This document shows positions 26,878 through 36,980 of a DNA stretch of 64,000 nucleotides, piece after piece. Origin of the DNA: Bog-473 sp963791455. GTDB taxonomy: Bacteria > Actinomycetota > Acidimicrobiia > Acidimicrobiales > RAAP-2. The notes below the pieces were generated by a model. The model worked only from the letters and a program-made list of their open reading frames with translations, was not told the DNA's origin and did not search any database. The position numbers and the translations under genes are program-made. Position 1 is the stretch's first letter, and every line of letters begins with the position of its first letter. The stretch spans positions 248,001 to 312,000 of the forward strand of contig CAWBSM010000001.1 in the NCBI GenBank assembly GCA_963791455.1, read 5' to 3'.

Positions 26878-27570
26878 GTGCGTCTCGCGGTCCTCGTTTC
26901 CGGTTCCGGGACGATACTGGGTGCGATGTTCGAGGCGGGCCTCCCGGTCAGCGTCGTCTTGTCGGATCGACCCTGTGCCGCCCTCGATCTGGCCGAGCAG
27001 CATGGTGCCGCCACCGAGCTGGTCGACCGGAGCGGGTACGGGGGCTTCGGACGTCAGTTCGACCGTGAGAGCTTCACCGCCACCGTGGCGGCCACTTTGG
27101 TGGCGCACCAGGTCGACCTGGTGGCCATGGCCGGCTTCGGGACCGTCCTGACCGAGGCCGTGCACCGGGCCTTCCCGCGCCGCATGCTGAACACGCACCC
27201 GGCCCTGCTCCCGGCGTTCCCGGGTTGGCACGGGGTGCGCGACGCCCTGGCGGCCGGCGTGCCCGAGACGGGGTGCACCGTGCACCTGGCCACCTTGGAG
27301 ATGGACGCCGGCCCGATCCTCGCCCAAGAGGTGGTCCCGGTCCTGCCCGGCGACACCGAGGAGACGCTGCACGAGCGGATCAAGGTGGTCGAGCGCTCCT
27401 TGTACCCGGCCACCGTGGCCTGGGCGCTCGGCGAACTCGAAGCGGGACGGGAGATCGAGCCGCCCGTTCGGCCGTGGGTGGGGGCCGGCGTCGGGGTCGC
27501 AGGAGCCGGAAGCGGTCGAGCGGGACCACAATTAGAAGGACTAGAAGAAAAGGAGAGAACGAGGAGATGA
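26878..27570 (+). CDS. purN: Phosphoribosylglycinamide formyltransferase PurN
   Basis: 230 residues from a GTG. The enzyme transfers a formyl group from 10-formyl-tetrahydrofolate to GAR, step three of purine synthesis. Visible motifs are the phosphate-binding N-terminus LVSGSGTIL, the catalytic-site region NTHPALLPAFPGWHGV and the Asp loop EMDAGPILAQEVVPV. The C-terminal 25 residues are a Gly/Glu-rich tail. It lies 4 nt before purH, and folD, which supplies the folate cofactor, follows, forming a coherent one-carbon and purine block. Confidence 0.93.
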   Translation: MRLAVLVSGSGTILGAMFEAGLPVSVVLSDRPCAALDLAEQHGAATELVDRSGYGGFGRQFDRESFTATVAATLVAHQVDLVAMAGFGTVLTEAVHRAFPRRMLNTHPALLPAFPGWHGVRDALAAGVPETGCTVHLATLEMDAGPILAQEVVPVLPGDTEETLHERIKVVERSLYPATVAWALGELEAGREIEPPVRPWVGAGVGVAGAGSGRAGPQLEGLEEKERTRR

Positions 27571-27574
27571 CGTC

Positions 27575-29146
27575 GTGAGGGCGCTGCTGTCGGTGTACGA
27601 CAAGGAAGGACTGGTCGACCTGGCCCAAGGCCTCTCTGACCTGGGCTGGGAGCTGGTGGCCAGCGGCAACACCGCGGCCGCGCTGAGCCAGGCCGGCATC
27701 GCCCACACGGAGGTTGCCGAGGTGACGGGCTCGCCCGAGATGCTGGGCGGGCGGGTCAAGACGCTCCACCCCAAGATCCACGGCGGCATCCTGGCCGACC
27801 GCGCCAAGCCCGAGCACCGGGCCGACCTCGAGGCCAACGACATTGAGGCCATCGACCTGGTGGTCTCGAACCTCTACCCGTTCTCGTCCGACCCCTCCGT
27901 CGAATTGATAGACATCGGGGGCCCGACCATGGTCCGGGCGGCCGCCAAGAACCACGAGCACGTCGGCATCGTGACCTCCCCGGCCGAGTACCCCGCAGTG
28001 CTCGAGGAGCTGCGCGTCTCTGGCACCCTGTCGCCCGCCACCCGGCGCCGGCTGGCCCGGGCGGCTTTCGCGCATACCGCCGCGTACGACGCCGCCATCG
28101 TCGCCTGGCTCGACGCCGGCGGCCCCGCTCCAGTCGACACCCTCGAAGGCGCCACCGCCACCGACGGCGAGGAGGCCGCGCTCGGCGCCATCCTGCCGCC
28201 GACGTTGCACCTGACCCTGGAGCGCACCGAGGTGCTGCGCTACGGCGAGAACCCGCACCAGCGCGGCTCGCGCTATCGCACCGCGGGGACGACGAGCTGG
28301 TGGGACGAGATGGTCCAACACGGCGGAAACCCGCTGAGCTACCTCAACCTCTTCGACGGCGACGCCGCCTGGCGCCTGGTCCACGAGCTGGCCGCCGACG
28401 CCGGCCAGCCGGCCGTCGCCATCATCAAGCACGCCAACCCCTGCGGAGCCGCCGTCGCGGACGACCTCGTCACCGCCTACGAGCGTGCGCTGGAGTGCGA
28501 CGTCCAGAGCGCCTTCGGGGGCGTGGTCGCCCTCGGGGGCGACGTCGGCGCGGCCGAGGCCGCGGCCATCGCGGCGGGCCCGCAGGCCGACGTCATCATC
28601 GCCTCGTCCTACTCGCCCGAAGCGCTCGAGAAACTGACCAGCCGGCGCAAGGCGACCCGCATCCTCTCGGGGCCCGCGCCCGAGCAAGCCGTCCGCCAGC
28701 TGCGCAGTCTCGGCAGCAGCGTCCTCGTGCAGGACGTCGACGCCTTCGTCTCGCCCCGCAACACGTGGCGCACCGCCACCCGCCGCAGCCCGTCCGAGGA
28801 CGAGTGGCGTGACCTGGTGCTCGCCTGGCGGGTGTGCGGCCGCACGACCTCGAACGCCATCGCCGTCGTGACCGGTGGACAGGCGGTCGGGGTCGGCGCC
28901 GGGCAGCAGTCCCGCGTGGTCGCCGCCGAGATCGCGGTGCAGAAGGCGGGTGAACGCGCCAAGGGCGGCGCCGGAGCGAGCGATGCCTTCTTCCCCTTCC
29001 CCGACGGGTTGCTCGTCCTGGCCGACGCCGGCGTGACCGCGGTGGTCCAGCCGGGTGGCTCCGTACGCGACGAGGAGGTCGTCGCCGCGGCCGACGATGC
29101 GGGCCTGGCCATGGTCATGACCGGCGAGCGCCACTTCCGGCACTGA
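27575..29146 (+). CDS. purH: Bifunctional AICAR formyltransferase/IMP cyclohydrolase PurH
   Basis: 523 residues from a GTG. The N-terminal IMP cyclohydrolase (MGS-like) domain has LLSVYDKEGL, GWELVASGNTAAAL and GGRVKTLHPKIHGGIL; the C-terminal AICAR transformylase domain has RYGENPHQRG, AIIKHANPCGAAVA and SDAFFPFPD. Together they carry out the last two steps of IMP synthesis. The length is normal. The stop overlaps the folD start (TGATG), which implies coupled translation. Confidence 0.96.
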   Translation: MRALLSVYDKEGLVDLAQGLSDLGWELVASGNTAAALSQAGIAHTEVAEVTGSPEMLGGRVKTLHPKIHGGILADRAKPEHRADLEANDIEAIDLVVSNLYPFSSDPSVELIDIGGPTMVRAAAKNHEHVGIVTSPAEYPAVLEELRVSGTLSPATRRRLARAAFAHTAAYDAAIVAWLDAGGPAPVDTLEGATATDGEEAALGAILPPTLHLTLERTEVLRYGENPHQRGSRYRTAGTTSWWDEMVQHGGNPLSYLNLFDGDAAWRLVHELAADAGQPAVAIIKHANPCGAAVADDLVTAYERALECDVQSAFGGVVALGGDVGAAEAAAIAAGPQADVIIASSYSPEALEKLTSRRKATRILSGPAPEQAVRQLRSLGSSVLVQDVDAFVSPRNTWRTATRRSPSEDEWRDLVLAWRVCGRTTSNAIAVVTGGQAVGVGAGQQSRVVAAEIAVQKAGERAKGGAGASDAFFPFPDGLLVLADAGVTAVVQPGGSVRDEEVVAAADDAGLAMVMTGERHFRH

Positions 29147-30009
29147 TGGGCGCCATCCTGCTCGACGGTGAGCCGGTCGCGGCTCGGATCCGCTTCGAGG
29201 TGGGCGCCCGCGTCGCGGAACTGAAGGCCGAGGGGGTGCACGTCGGTCTCGGGACCGTGCTCGTCGGCGACGACGTGCCGAGCGAGCGCTACGTCGCGTT
29301 GAAGCACGAGGACTGCTCCACCATCGGCATGTATTCGGTGGGCGTCCATCTGCCGGCGACCGCGACGCAGGAAGAGGTGATGGAGGCCATCGCGCGCTTC
29401 AACGCCGACCCGGCGGTGAGCGCCTTCTTGGTGCAGCTCCCGCTACCGCCGGGCCTCGACGAGGAGCGCGCCCTGTTGGCGGTCGACCCGGCGAAGGACG
29501 TCGACGGGCTGCACCCGGTCAACCTCGGCCGCCTCGTGTTGGGCACGCCCAGCCAGTTGCCGTGCACGCCGGCGGGCATCGTCGAGCTCCTCCACGCCTA
29601 CGACGTCCCCGTCGAGGGCCGCCACGTGGTGATCATCGGTCGCGGCGTGACGATCGGTCGACCTCTGGCCAACCTGCTCACGCTGAAGCGCCCGGGCTTG
29701 AACGCGGCGGTGACCGTGCTGCACACGGGCGTCGCCCCCAACGACATGGCCACGATCGCCCGCACGGCTGACATCGTCGTCGCGGCGGCGGGTCGGCCTC
29801 ATCTCCTCACGCCGGACATGGTCAAGCCTGGTGCGGCCGTGGTCTCCGCCGGCACGACCTTCGAGGGGAAGAAGCTCATCCCCGACGCTCATCCGGACGT
29901 GGCCGAGGTCGCAGGCTGGATCACGCCTCGCATCGGCGGAGTCGGGCCCATGACGCGTGCCATGCTGTTGCGCAACGCGCTGCGGGCCGCCGAGCTGGCG
30001 GCGAAGTGA
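29146..30009 (+). CDS. folD: Methylenetetrahydrofolate dehydrogenase/cyclohydrolase FolD
   Basis: 287 residues. Catalytic YVALK (Tyr and Lys), VQLPLPPG, KDVDGLHPVN, PCTPAGI and GGVGPMTRAML identify FolD, which interconverts methylene-, methenyl- and formyl-tetrahydrofolate. The NADP-binding loop reads GRGVTIGRP rather than the common GRS-VGKP, a variant. It overlaps purH by 1 nt and provides the formyl donor used by PurN and PurH. Confidence 0.95.
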   Translation: MGAILLDGEPVAARIRFEVGARVAELKAEGVHVGLGTVLVGDDVPSERYVALKHEDCSTIGMYSVGVHLPATATQEEVMEAIARFNADPAVSAFLVQLPLPPGLDEERALLAVDPAKDVDGLHPVNLGRLVLGTPSQLPCTPAGIVELLHAYDVPVEGRHVVIIGRGVTIGRPLANLLTLKRPGLNAAVTVLHTGVAPNDMATIARTADIVVAAAGRPHLLTPDMVKPGAAVVSAGTTFEGKKLIPDAHPDVAEVAGWITPRIGGVGPMTRAMLLRNALRAAELAAK

Positions 30010-30085
30010 ACGACGGAAGAGTGACGACGTGACGACGAAGGGTGCGACGCAGAGCGCCACGCCCGGCGAGGGAGGCACAGAGCCG

Positions 30086-30445
30086 GTGAGTGAGCGGGAA
30101 TACTCGGAGCGCCCATGGGGCAACTACACGGTCCTCGATGATGACGCGCCCGACCACAAGGTCAAGCGGCTCGTCGTCCACCCAGGGAAGCGGCTCAGCT
30201 ACCAACGCCATTCCAAGCGGGCCGAACACTGGTTCATCGTGTCGGGTACGGCGAAGGTCACGCTCGACGGCACCGTGATCGAGCTCCACCCCGGGGAGTC
30301 CATCGACATCCCGCTGGAAGGTGCGCACCGTATCGGCAACGAAGGGGACACCGACGTCGTCTTCATCGAGGTGCAGCACGGCACCTACTTCGGCGAGGAC
30401 GACATCGTCCGGCTGGAGGACGACTACGGCCGGGTGGCGACGTGA
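30086..30445 (+). CDS. Cupin protein, mannose-6-phosphate isomerase type II-like
   Basis: 119 residues from the GTG at 30086, chosen for the GGGAGG about 10 nt upstream; a GTG at 30029 would add 19 low-complexity residues. The RPWGNYTVLDD start, KRLVVHPGKRLSYQRHSKRAEHWFIVSG (metal-binding His cluster) and ELHPGESIDIP match the single-domain cupin related to the isomerase part of ManC/ManA-type enzymes. A sugar-phosphate or mannose role is the usual family assignment. The stop overlaps metF, so it is in the folate operon, though no direct link to folate is evident. Confidence 0.85.
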   Translation: MSEREYSERPWGNYTVLDDDAPDHKVKRLVVHPGKRLSYQRHSKRAEHWFIVSGTAKVTLDGTVIELHPGESIDIPLEGAHRIGNEGDTDVVFIEVQHGTYFGEDDIVRLEDDYGRVAT

Positions 30446-31311
30446 CACGCATCGCCGAGTTGCTTGCCGCCGGACCGACGTACTCGTTCGAGTTCTTCCC
30501 GCCCAAGAACGACAAGGAGCTCACCACCCTCGCCCGCACCATCAGCGAGCTGCAACCGCTCGAGCCGTCCTTCGTCTCGGTCACCTACCGGGGCGGTGCT
30601 GAGTCGCGCCAGCGCACCTTCGACCTCGTGTCGGGGATGCTCCACACCACCCGGCTCAACCCGATGGCCCACCTCATCTGTGTGGCCCACACCCGCCTGG
30701 AGCTGGCCGACATCTTGGTCTCGCTGCGCAAGGCGGGCGTCGAGAACCTGATGGCACTCGGGGGCGACCCACCCGAAGACCCGACCGCGGGCCCCGGCGA
30801 GCTGGCCTACGCCGCAGAGCTGGTGGGGCTCGCCCGCGCCATCGGCGGCTTCTCCGTCGGCGTGGCGGCGCACCCGGCTGGGCATCCCCGCTCGCCCGAC
30901 CTGCCGAGCGATCGCGACTTCCTGGCGGCCAAGCTCGCCCTGGCCGACTTCGGCGTCACCCAGTTCTTCTTCGAAGCCTCCGAGTACGAAGGGTTGGTCT
31001 CCGACCTGCGCGAGCGGGGCATCGACACCCCGGTCCTCCCCGGCATCCTCCCCGTCACCTCGCTGTCGACGATGGGCCGCCTGGGCGGCATGGGTGCCGC
31101 GGCACCGGACTGGATGGAAGCGCGCCTGCGCGCCGCCGACGAACGGGGTGGGGCGGACGCGGTGCGCAAGGAGGGTGTGGAGCTGGCCACCGAGCTCTGT
31201 TCCCACCTCCTCGGATCCGGCGTGCCGGGGCTGCACTTCTACACCTTCAACACCTCGAGTGCGACACGCGAGATCTACGCCGCGCTCGGACTGGGGCCGA
31301 GCGCGGCCTGA
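30442..31311 (+). CDS. metF: Methylenetetrahydrofolate reductase MetF
   Basis: 289 residues from a GTG overlapping the cupin stop. It is the flavin-dependent reductase giving 5-methyl-tetrahydrofolate for methionine synthesis. The family signatures YSFEFFPPKND, SVTYRGGAES, HLICVAHTR, ALGGDPP and GLHFYTFN are present along a TIM-barrel of normal length. Together with purN, purH and folD it makes a folate-centred gene block. Confidence 0.94.
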   Translation: MTRIAELLAAGPTYSFEFFPPKNDKELTTLARTISELQPLEPSFVSVTYRGGAESRQRTFDLVSGMLHTTRLNPMAHLICVAHTRLELADILVSLRKAGVENLMALGGDPPEDPTAGPGELAYAAELVGLARAIGGFSVGVAAHPAGHPRSPDLPSDRDFLAAKLALADFGVTQFFFEASEYEGLVSDLRERGIDTPVLPGILPVTSLSTMGRLGGMGAAAPDWMEARLRAADERGGADAVRKEGVELATELCSHLLGSGVPGLHFYTFNTSSATREIYAALGLGPSAA

Positions 31312-31355
31312 TCGTGCGTGTCCGATAGGGCATGGATCGGGAGGTCCGTGCAACC

Positions 31356-31400
31356 TAGTGGGGTATAGTGGTGTCCCATAGTGGGTATATACTGTTGAAA
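31356..31400 (+). promoter_or_regulatory. Promoter with direct repeats, probable leaderless start
   Basis: TAGTGGGGTATA (31356) is repeated as TAGTGGGTATA at 31379, 23 bp or about two helical turns apart. TATACT at 31388-31393 is a good -10 box, and the A of the ATG at 31400 lies 7 nt after it, so the transcript may be leaderless; no ribosome-binding site is present. The repeats are candidate operator half-sites for autoregulation by the first gene product. Confidence 0.55.
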
Positions 31401-31909
31401 TGGCATACGTGGTCGCGCGTCCCAGGGGCCGCTTCGAGATCCGCGAGTCTCTGCACACGCCGAAGGGGCCACGTGCCCGCTCACTGGCCAACTTCGAGCA
31501 CTTCACCGACGAGGTCCTCGAAGCAGCCCGTCGCCGGGCCAGCCGGCCGTTCGACCCCGAGGCCGTGCGGGCGTCGGCCCGCAAGGCCGAGACCTCTGCG
31601 GCCGCTCGGCGCCGCCCTGGCCAGGGGCGACTCGGTGGTGTCGCCACCCCCGTTCGGCCCGAGGCCCGCCGGTTCGTCGAGTCGTCGCGGCGGATGGCCC
31701 GCTCGCTCGAGACCCGCCCACTGGGGCCGGGGGGCAGCGCGACGCGGGATCCCGGTGACACCCTCATCGATCTGCTCGACTTCGCCGACCAGATCACGGC
31801 GTTCACGCCCGCGCGCGCTCCGGAGGAGCTCGGGTTCCCGCCCCTCGCGCCTCTGGTGGCGGGTACGGCAGCGCGGCACCGGGCGGCGGAGCGGGACCCG
31901 AACGCGTGA
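31400..31909 (+). CDS. Putative antitoxin/partner of nucleotidyltransferase
   Basis: 169 residues, basic N-terminus (MAYVVARPRGRFEIRES) and a helical middle (HFTDEVLEAARRRA), then an Arg/Ala-rich stretch and an acidic C-terminus (DTLIDLLDFADQI). No named domain was recognised. It overlaps the following nucleotidyltransferase gene by 4 nt and is preceded by a repeat-containing promoter, the arrangement of a toxin-antitoxin module in which the first gene is the antitoxin and repressor. That role is inference from context. Confidence 0.7.
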   Translation: MAYVVARPRGRFEIRESLHTPKGPRARSLANFEHFTDEVLEAARRRASRPFDPEAVRASARKAETSAAARRRPGQGRLGGVATPVRPEARRFVESSRRMARSLETRPLGPGGSATRDPGDTLIDLLDFADQITAFTPARAPEELGFPPLAPLVAGTAARHRAAERDPNA

Positions 31910-32493
31910 GCGTCGCCGCCGCGCCGGCACCGCTCGGCCGACTCGCGTCGCGCATCGTGCGACTGCACGAGATGCTCGACTCGCTCGGCGTCCCGCACCA
32001 GTTCGGGGGTGCTCTCGCGCTCGCCTGGTACCGCAACCCCCGGGCCACGACGGACATCGACGTGAACATCACCTTGCCGCCCGAGGCGGCCGCGCCGGTG
32101 CTCGGGGCCATGGCCACCCTCGGCGTCACGGTCACGGCCGCCGGCCGGGCGCTCATCGCACGTGACGGGCAGGCCAGGCTGGACTGGGACGGCTCGTACC
32201 TCGACGTCTTCTTCGCCACGATCGGGTTCCACCAGGACATGGCGCGCCGGGCCCGCACGGTCCGCTTCGGGCCGATGGACATCCCGATCCTCGCCCCCGA
32301 GCATCTCATCGTCTGCAAGGCGATCTTTGACCGCCCGAAGGACTGGCTCGACATCGAGGAGATGCTCCGCTGGGGCACCGAGGTCGACACGGCGTTGACG
32401 CTCTCGTGGGTGGGCGAGATCCTCGGCCCGGAGAGCGAGCCGTACGCCCGCCTCACCGAGGTGCTGTCCGCCGGGGCGGCCGGCACTGCTTAA
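31906..32493 (+). CDS. AbiEii-like nucleotidyltransferase (candidate toxin)
   Basis: 195 residues from a GTG within the previous stop. The N-terminal part has the nucleotidyltransferase fold signature GGALALAWYRNPRATTDIDVNI, with the two metal-binding Asp in DID, and a third acidic strand YLDVFF. C-terminal PILAPEHLIVCKAIFDRPKDWLDIEEML is typical of the AbiEii/DUF1814-type family, which includes type IV toxin-antitoxin and phage-defence toxins. A toxin role is suggested by family and by the paired upstream gene; a plain housekeeping transferase is possible. Confidence 0.8.
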   Translation: MSVAAAPAPLGRLASRIVRLHEMLDSLGVPHQFGGALALAWYRNPRATTDIDVNITLPPEAAAPVLGAMATLGVTVTAAGRALIARDGQARLDWDGSYLDVFFATIGFHQDMARRARTVRFGPMDIPILAPEHLIVCKAIFDRPKDWLDIEEMLRWGTEVDTALTLSWVGEILGPESEPYARLTEVLSAGAAGTA

Positions 32494-32554
32494 TTGGACC
32501 TCTCATTCGGTCGCCAATTGGGACGTCGCGGCGCGGCCCCGTAGCATCGCCCCC

Positions 32555-33751
32555 ATGGCAGATCTGATTCGCATGGGCGACGACGGCACGCTCGACGTCC
32601 CCGACGAGCCCATCATCCCGTTCATCGAGGGCGACGGCACCGGCGTGGACATCTGGCCCGCCGCCAAGCTGGTCCTCGATGCTGCTGCCGCCAAGCACGG
32701 CCGCTCCATCGCCTGGAAGGAGGTGCTGGCCGGCCAGAAGGCGTTCGACCAGGTGGGCAGCTGGCTGCCCGACGACACGGTCGAGGCCTTCCGGGAGCAC
32801 CTGATCGGGATCAAGGGACCACTGACCACACCCGTGGGTGGCGGCATCCGTTCCCTCAACGTGGCGCTGCGCCAGATCCTCGACCTCTACGTCTGCCTGC
32901 GCCCGGTGCGCTGGTTCAGCGGCGTGCCCTCGCCGGTGCTGCACCCCGAGTTGGTCGACATGGTCATCTTCCGGGAGAACACCGAGGATGTCTACGCCGG
33001 CTACGAGGTGCAGGCGGGCTCGCCCGAGGCCGACCGGCTGACCGGATTCCTGCGCGAGGAGATGGGGTGGCCCATCCGGGACGGCTCGGGCATCGGGATC
33101 AAGCCCGTCTCCGAGATGGGCTCCAAGCGTCTCATCCGCGCCGCCATCAACTACGCGCTGGAACGCAAGCGCCGCTCCGTGACGCTGGTGCACAAGGGCA
33201 ACATCATGAAGTTCACCGAGGGTGCGTTCCGCGAGTGGGGTTACGAGCTCGTGCGCGAGGAGTTCTCCGATGTCGCCGTCGGCTGGGACGACTGCGGCGG
33301 GGATCCCGGCGACAAGCTCCTCGTCAAGGACACCATCGCCGACATCACGCTGCAGCAGGTGCTGACCCGACCGTCGGACTTCGACGTCATCGCCACCACC
33401 AACCTCAACGGCGACTACCTCTCCGATGCCCTGGCGGCCCAGGTCGGTGGCATCGGCATCGCCCCGGGCGCCAACATCAACTACGTCACCGGGCACGGGA
33501 TCTTCGAGGCCACGCACGGCACGGCGCCCAAGTACGCCGGACAGGACAAGGTCAACCCTGGTTCGGTCCTGCTCTCGGGCGTGCTGATGTTCGAGCACAT
33601 CGGCTGGAACAACGCGGCGTCCGACATCGTGCACACGCTCGAGGCAACCATCGCGGACAAGGTCGTGACCTACGACTTCGCCCGCCTCATGGAGGGCGCC
33701 ACCGAGGTCAAGTGCTCTGAGTTCGCCGCCGCCATCGTCGACCGTCTGTAG
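32555..33751 (+). CDS. icd: NADP-dependent isocitrate dehydrogenase
   Basis: 398 residues. It converts isocitrate to 2-oxoglutarate in the TCA cycle. The phosphorylatable-Ser loop TTPVGGGIRSLNVALRQ, RENTEDVYAGYE, the catalytic Lys/Tyr area and the NADP motif HGTAPKYAGQDKVNPGS are present. This is the homodimeric type I enzyme familiar from enterobacteria, not the monomeric IDH common in many actinobacteria. It lies 31 nt upstream of mdh, a metabolic pairing. Confidence 0.95.
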   Translation: MADLIRMGDDGTLDVPDEPIIPFIEGDGTGVDIWPAAKLVLDAAAAKHGRSIAWKEVLAGQKAFDQVGSWLPDDTVEAFREHLIGIKGPLTTPVGGGIRSLNVALRQILDLYVCLRPVRWFSGVPSPVLHPELVDMVIFRENTEDVYAGYEVQAGSPEADRLTGFLREEMGWPIRDGSGIGIKPVSEMGSKRLIRAAINYALERKRRSVTLVHKGNIMKFTEGAFREWGYELVREEFSDVAVGWDDCGGDPGDKLLVKDTIADITLQQVLTRPSDFDVIATTNLNGDYLSDALAAQVGGIGIAPGANINYVTGHGIFEATHGTAPKYAGQDKVNPGSVLLSGVLMFEHIGWNNAASDIVHTLEATIADKVVTYDFARLMEGATEVKCSEFAAAIVDRL

Positions 33752-33782
33752 GCCCCGTCCTCGTCGGAAAGGAATACTCCCC

Positions 33783-34778
<996 letters not shown>

Positions 34779-34792
34779 ACCCTGGGTGCGAT

Positions 34793-34814
34793 GCCGGCCC
34801 GTCGATCGGCCGGC
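34793..34814. terminator. Hairpin between convergent mdh and arsC
   Basis: GCCGGCC pairs with GGCCGGC across an 8-nt loop in the gap between the convergent mdh and arsC genes. There is no U-run on either side, so it is only a possible bidirectional terminator. Confidence 0.35.
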
Positions 34815-34830
34815 GAGTCGCCATGGGACG

Positions 34831-35478
34831 TCATGGCCGGGGCACCGGCAGGAGCTGGCCGAGGAGTGCGTCGACCCGGTCCCTGACCGCCTCTCGGATA
34901 AGTCTGATCTCGTCCAAGTTCTTGCCGGTCGGGTCATCGAGGTCCCAGTCTTCGTAGCGTTTTCCGGGCACGAGCGGGCAGGCATCCCCACAACCCATGG
35001 TCACCACCACGTCGGCCGCGCCCAGGAACTCGTCGGTCCAGGGCTTGGGAAACTCCTGGGAGATGTCGATCCCGACCTCGTCCATGGCCTCCACCACGTC
35101 CTGGTTGATCTCGGATCCCGGTTCCGATCCGCCCGACCAGGCAATGGCGCGACCGGCAGCCAGATGGTTGAACCAGCCCAAGGCCATTTGCGAGCGCCCG
35201 GCGTTGTGCACGCAGAGAAAGAGGACGGCGGGAATGCTCTTCCCTGAATGGTCCTGCGAGTGAGCCAAGGCCTCGAGACGCTGCAGAGCGAACTTCTCGG
35301 CGGTGACGGTCAGCCACTTGGTCACCGTGGCTCTCTTCGCGATGTCGTCGTAGCTCTCGAACACGAACTTCTCGATGGTCTCGAAACCGAAGATGCCGTG
35401 GAACCTGGTGTGCAGATGCTTGACTACGTGGTTGAGCTGCACTTTCTGCTGCGCCGTCATCGGCTCGTGGTCAACCAT
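34831..35478 (-). CDS. arsC: Arsenate reductase ArsC (LMW-phosphatase type) with N-terminal helical domain
   Basis: 215 residues. The C-terminal 130 residues are an ArsC of the low-molecular-weight phosphatase type: P-loop CVHNAGRSQMA (nucleophilic Cys, CX5R), VTMGCGDACP with additional redox Cys, and YEDWDLDDPTGK. The N-terminal 75 residues (QQKVQLNHVVKHLHTRF, FESYDDIAKRATVTKWL) are a three-helix-bundle-type domain often fused to actinobacterial ArsC. It reduces arsenate to arsenite, probably with mycothiol or thioredoxin. It is the last gene of the minus-strand arsenic operon, 65 nt after the FAD oxidoreductase. Confidence 0.92.
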   Translation of the reverse strand: MVDHEPMTAQQKVQLNHVVKHLHTRFHGIFGFETIEKFVFESYDDIAKRATVTKWLTVTAEKFALQRLEALAHSQDHSGKSIPAVLFLCVHNAGRSQMALGWFNHLAAGRAIAWSGGSEPGSEINQDVVEAMDEVGIDISQEFPKPWTDEFLGAADVVVTMGCGDACPLVPGKRYEDWDLDDPTGKNLDEIRLIREAVRDRVDALLGQLLPVPRP

Positions 35479-35543
35479 GTCCTCCCCTTTCGCTTGGACA
35501 ACCCGACTGGTCCTCGTTGCGGCCTGACCGAGCCACCTCTGGC

Positions 35544-36948
35544 TCAGTCACCGCTCGACCCTTGCGCTCGCACCCAGGCCTGGGCCCCCGTCTGCACCGC
35601 GTCCCAAGGGCTGCCGAGCGGCGGGGTGTACGAGAGGTCGAGATCGCTCATGGCGTCGACGGTCATCTCGTTGAAGATGGCGGCGGCCGCGATGTCGATG
35701 CGCTTGGCCACCTCGGCGTGGCGGTGGCCGAAGAGCTGGACGCCCAACAGCCGGCCGGTCCGGCGGTCGCCGGTGTAGCGCATCCGGATGCGGTGGCTGC
35801 CCGGGTAGTAGGCCTTGTGGTCGTCGGCCTCGGACTCGACGGTCAGCGGGTCGAAGCCGGCGGCCACCGCCTCGTGGTCGCGCAGTCCCGTGCGCGAGAC
35901 CGCCATGTCGAAGACCTTCACCACTTGCGTCCCGAGGCTGCCGGCGAACTCCCGGCTCCCGCCGATGGCGTTCTCGCCGGCCACGCGGCCCTGCTTGTGG
36001 GCCGTGGTCCCGAGCGGAAGGTAGGTGAGGCCCATGAGGCGGTGGTGGGTCACCACGCAGTCGCCGGCGGCGAAGACCCGCTCGAGCTTGGTGCGCATGC
36101 GCCGGTCCACGGCGATGGCGCCGCCGATGCCGAGCTCCGCCCCCGCGGCCACCGCCAACTCCGTGTCGGGACGGACGCCGACGACGACGAGCACCATGTC
36201 GGCGAAGGCGGTGAGCTCGGTGCCCGTCGACTCGACGGCATCGACCTGGAAGCGGCCGGCCGAACCCTTGGGTGCCCGGGCGATCCGCTTGACCGTCGTG
36301 TCGGTCCTCACGTCGATGCCGTGGGCCCTCAGCTCCGCGTTGACCAGCGCACCCAGGCTCGGGTCGACAGTGGGCAGGACCTCGGGCAGCTGCTCGAACT
36401 GGGTGACCGACAGTCCCCGGGCGGTCAGGCCCTCGGCCATCTCGAGTCCGATGTAGCCGGCGCCCACGATCACCGCGCTGAGGGGCTGGGCCTCCTCGAT
36501 CGTGCGCACCAGCTCGAAGGTGTCGCCCATGGAGTGCAGCAGGTGCACCCCGTCGGCGGGACCGAGGGCGTCAGGGCCGACGAGGCCCTCGATGGGCGGC
36601 CGGGACGGCATGGCGCCGGTCCCGATCACGAGCTGGTCGAAGGCGAACTGGTCTTCGACCCCGGCCTCGTCGACCACGTGGAGCCGGCGGCCGGCGACGT
36701 CGATCTTGGTGACCAACGTGTTGAGGCGGACCTGCATCCCGGTCGAGTTGAGGTCGTCCAGTGTGCGGTGGGCCAGGTTGCGCCAGTCGGTGACCTCACC
36801 CGAGACGTAATACGGGATGCCGCAGATGGAGAAATTGGGGTAGGCGTCGGCCACGACGACGGTGACCTCGGTGGTCGGATCGAGCTCGCGGGCCCGCAGA
36901 CGCGGCGCTGATGCCGGCGTCGCTGCCTCCGATCGCTACGAGGTGCAT
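35544..36948 (-). CDS. FAD-dependent pyridine nucleotide-disulfide oxidoreductase (frameshifted)
   Basis: The natural start is the ATG at 36948, which has AAAGGA 6 nt upstream and encodes MHLVAIGGSDAGISAA, the FAD-binding Rossmann loop. One extra nucleotide near 36895-36900 then moves the frame, and the protein continues as LRARELDPTTEV and DAYPNFSICGIPYYVSG to 35544, giving 467 residues when corrected. NAD-binding VIVGAGYIGLEMAEGL, GVRPDTELA and VFAAGDCV fit the CoA-disulfide reductase/NADH oxidase family, and CGIPYY contains the usual active Cys. It lies between arsenic genes, so a role in arsenic redox or thiol homeostasis is likely but inferred. Confidence 0.85.
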
Positions 36949-36980
36949 GGGACGTCCTTTCGTCTGTGATCTGATCGGTC

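Noticed and set aside
34793..34814. Strong terminator after mdh
   Set aside because: The stem is only 7 bp and lacks a U-run, so it is kept only as a low-confidence hairpin.
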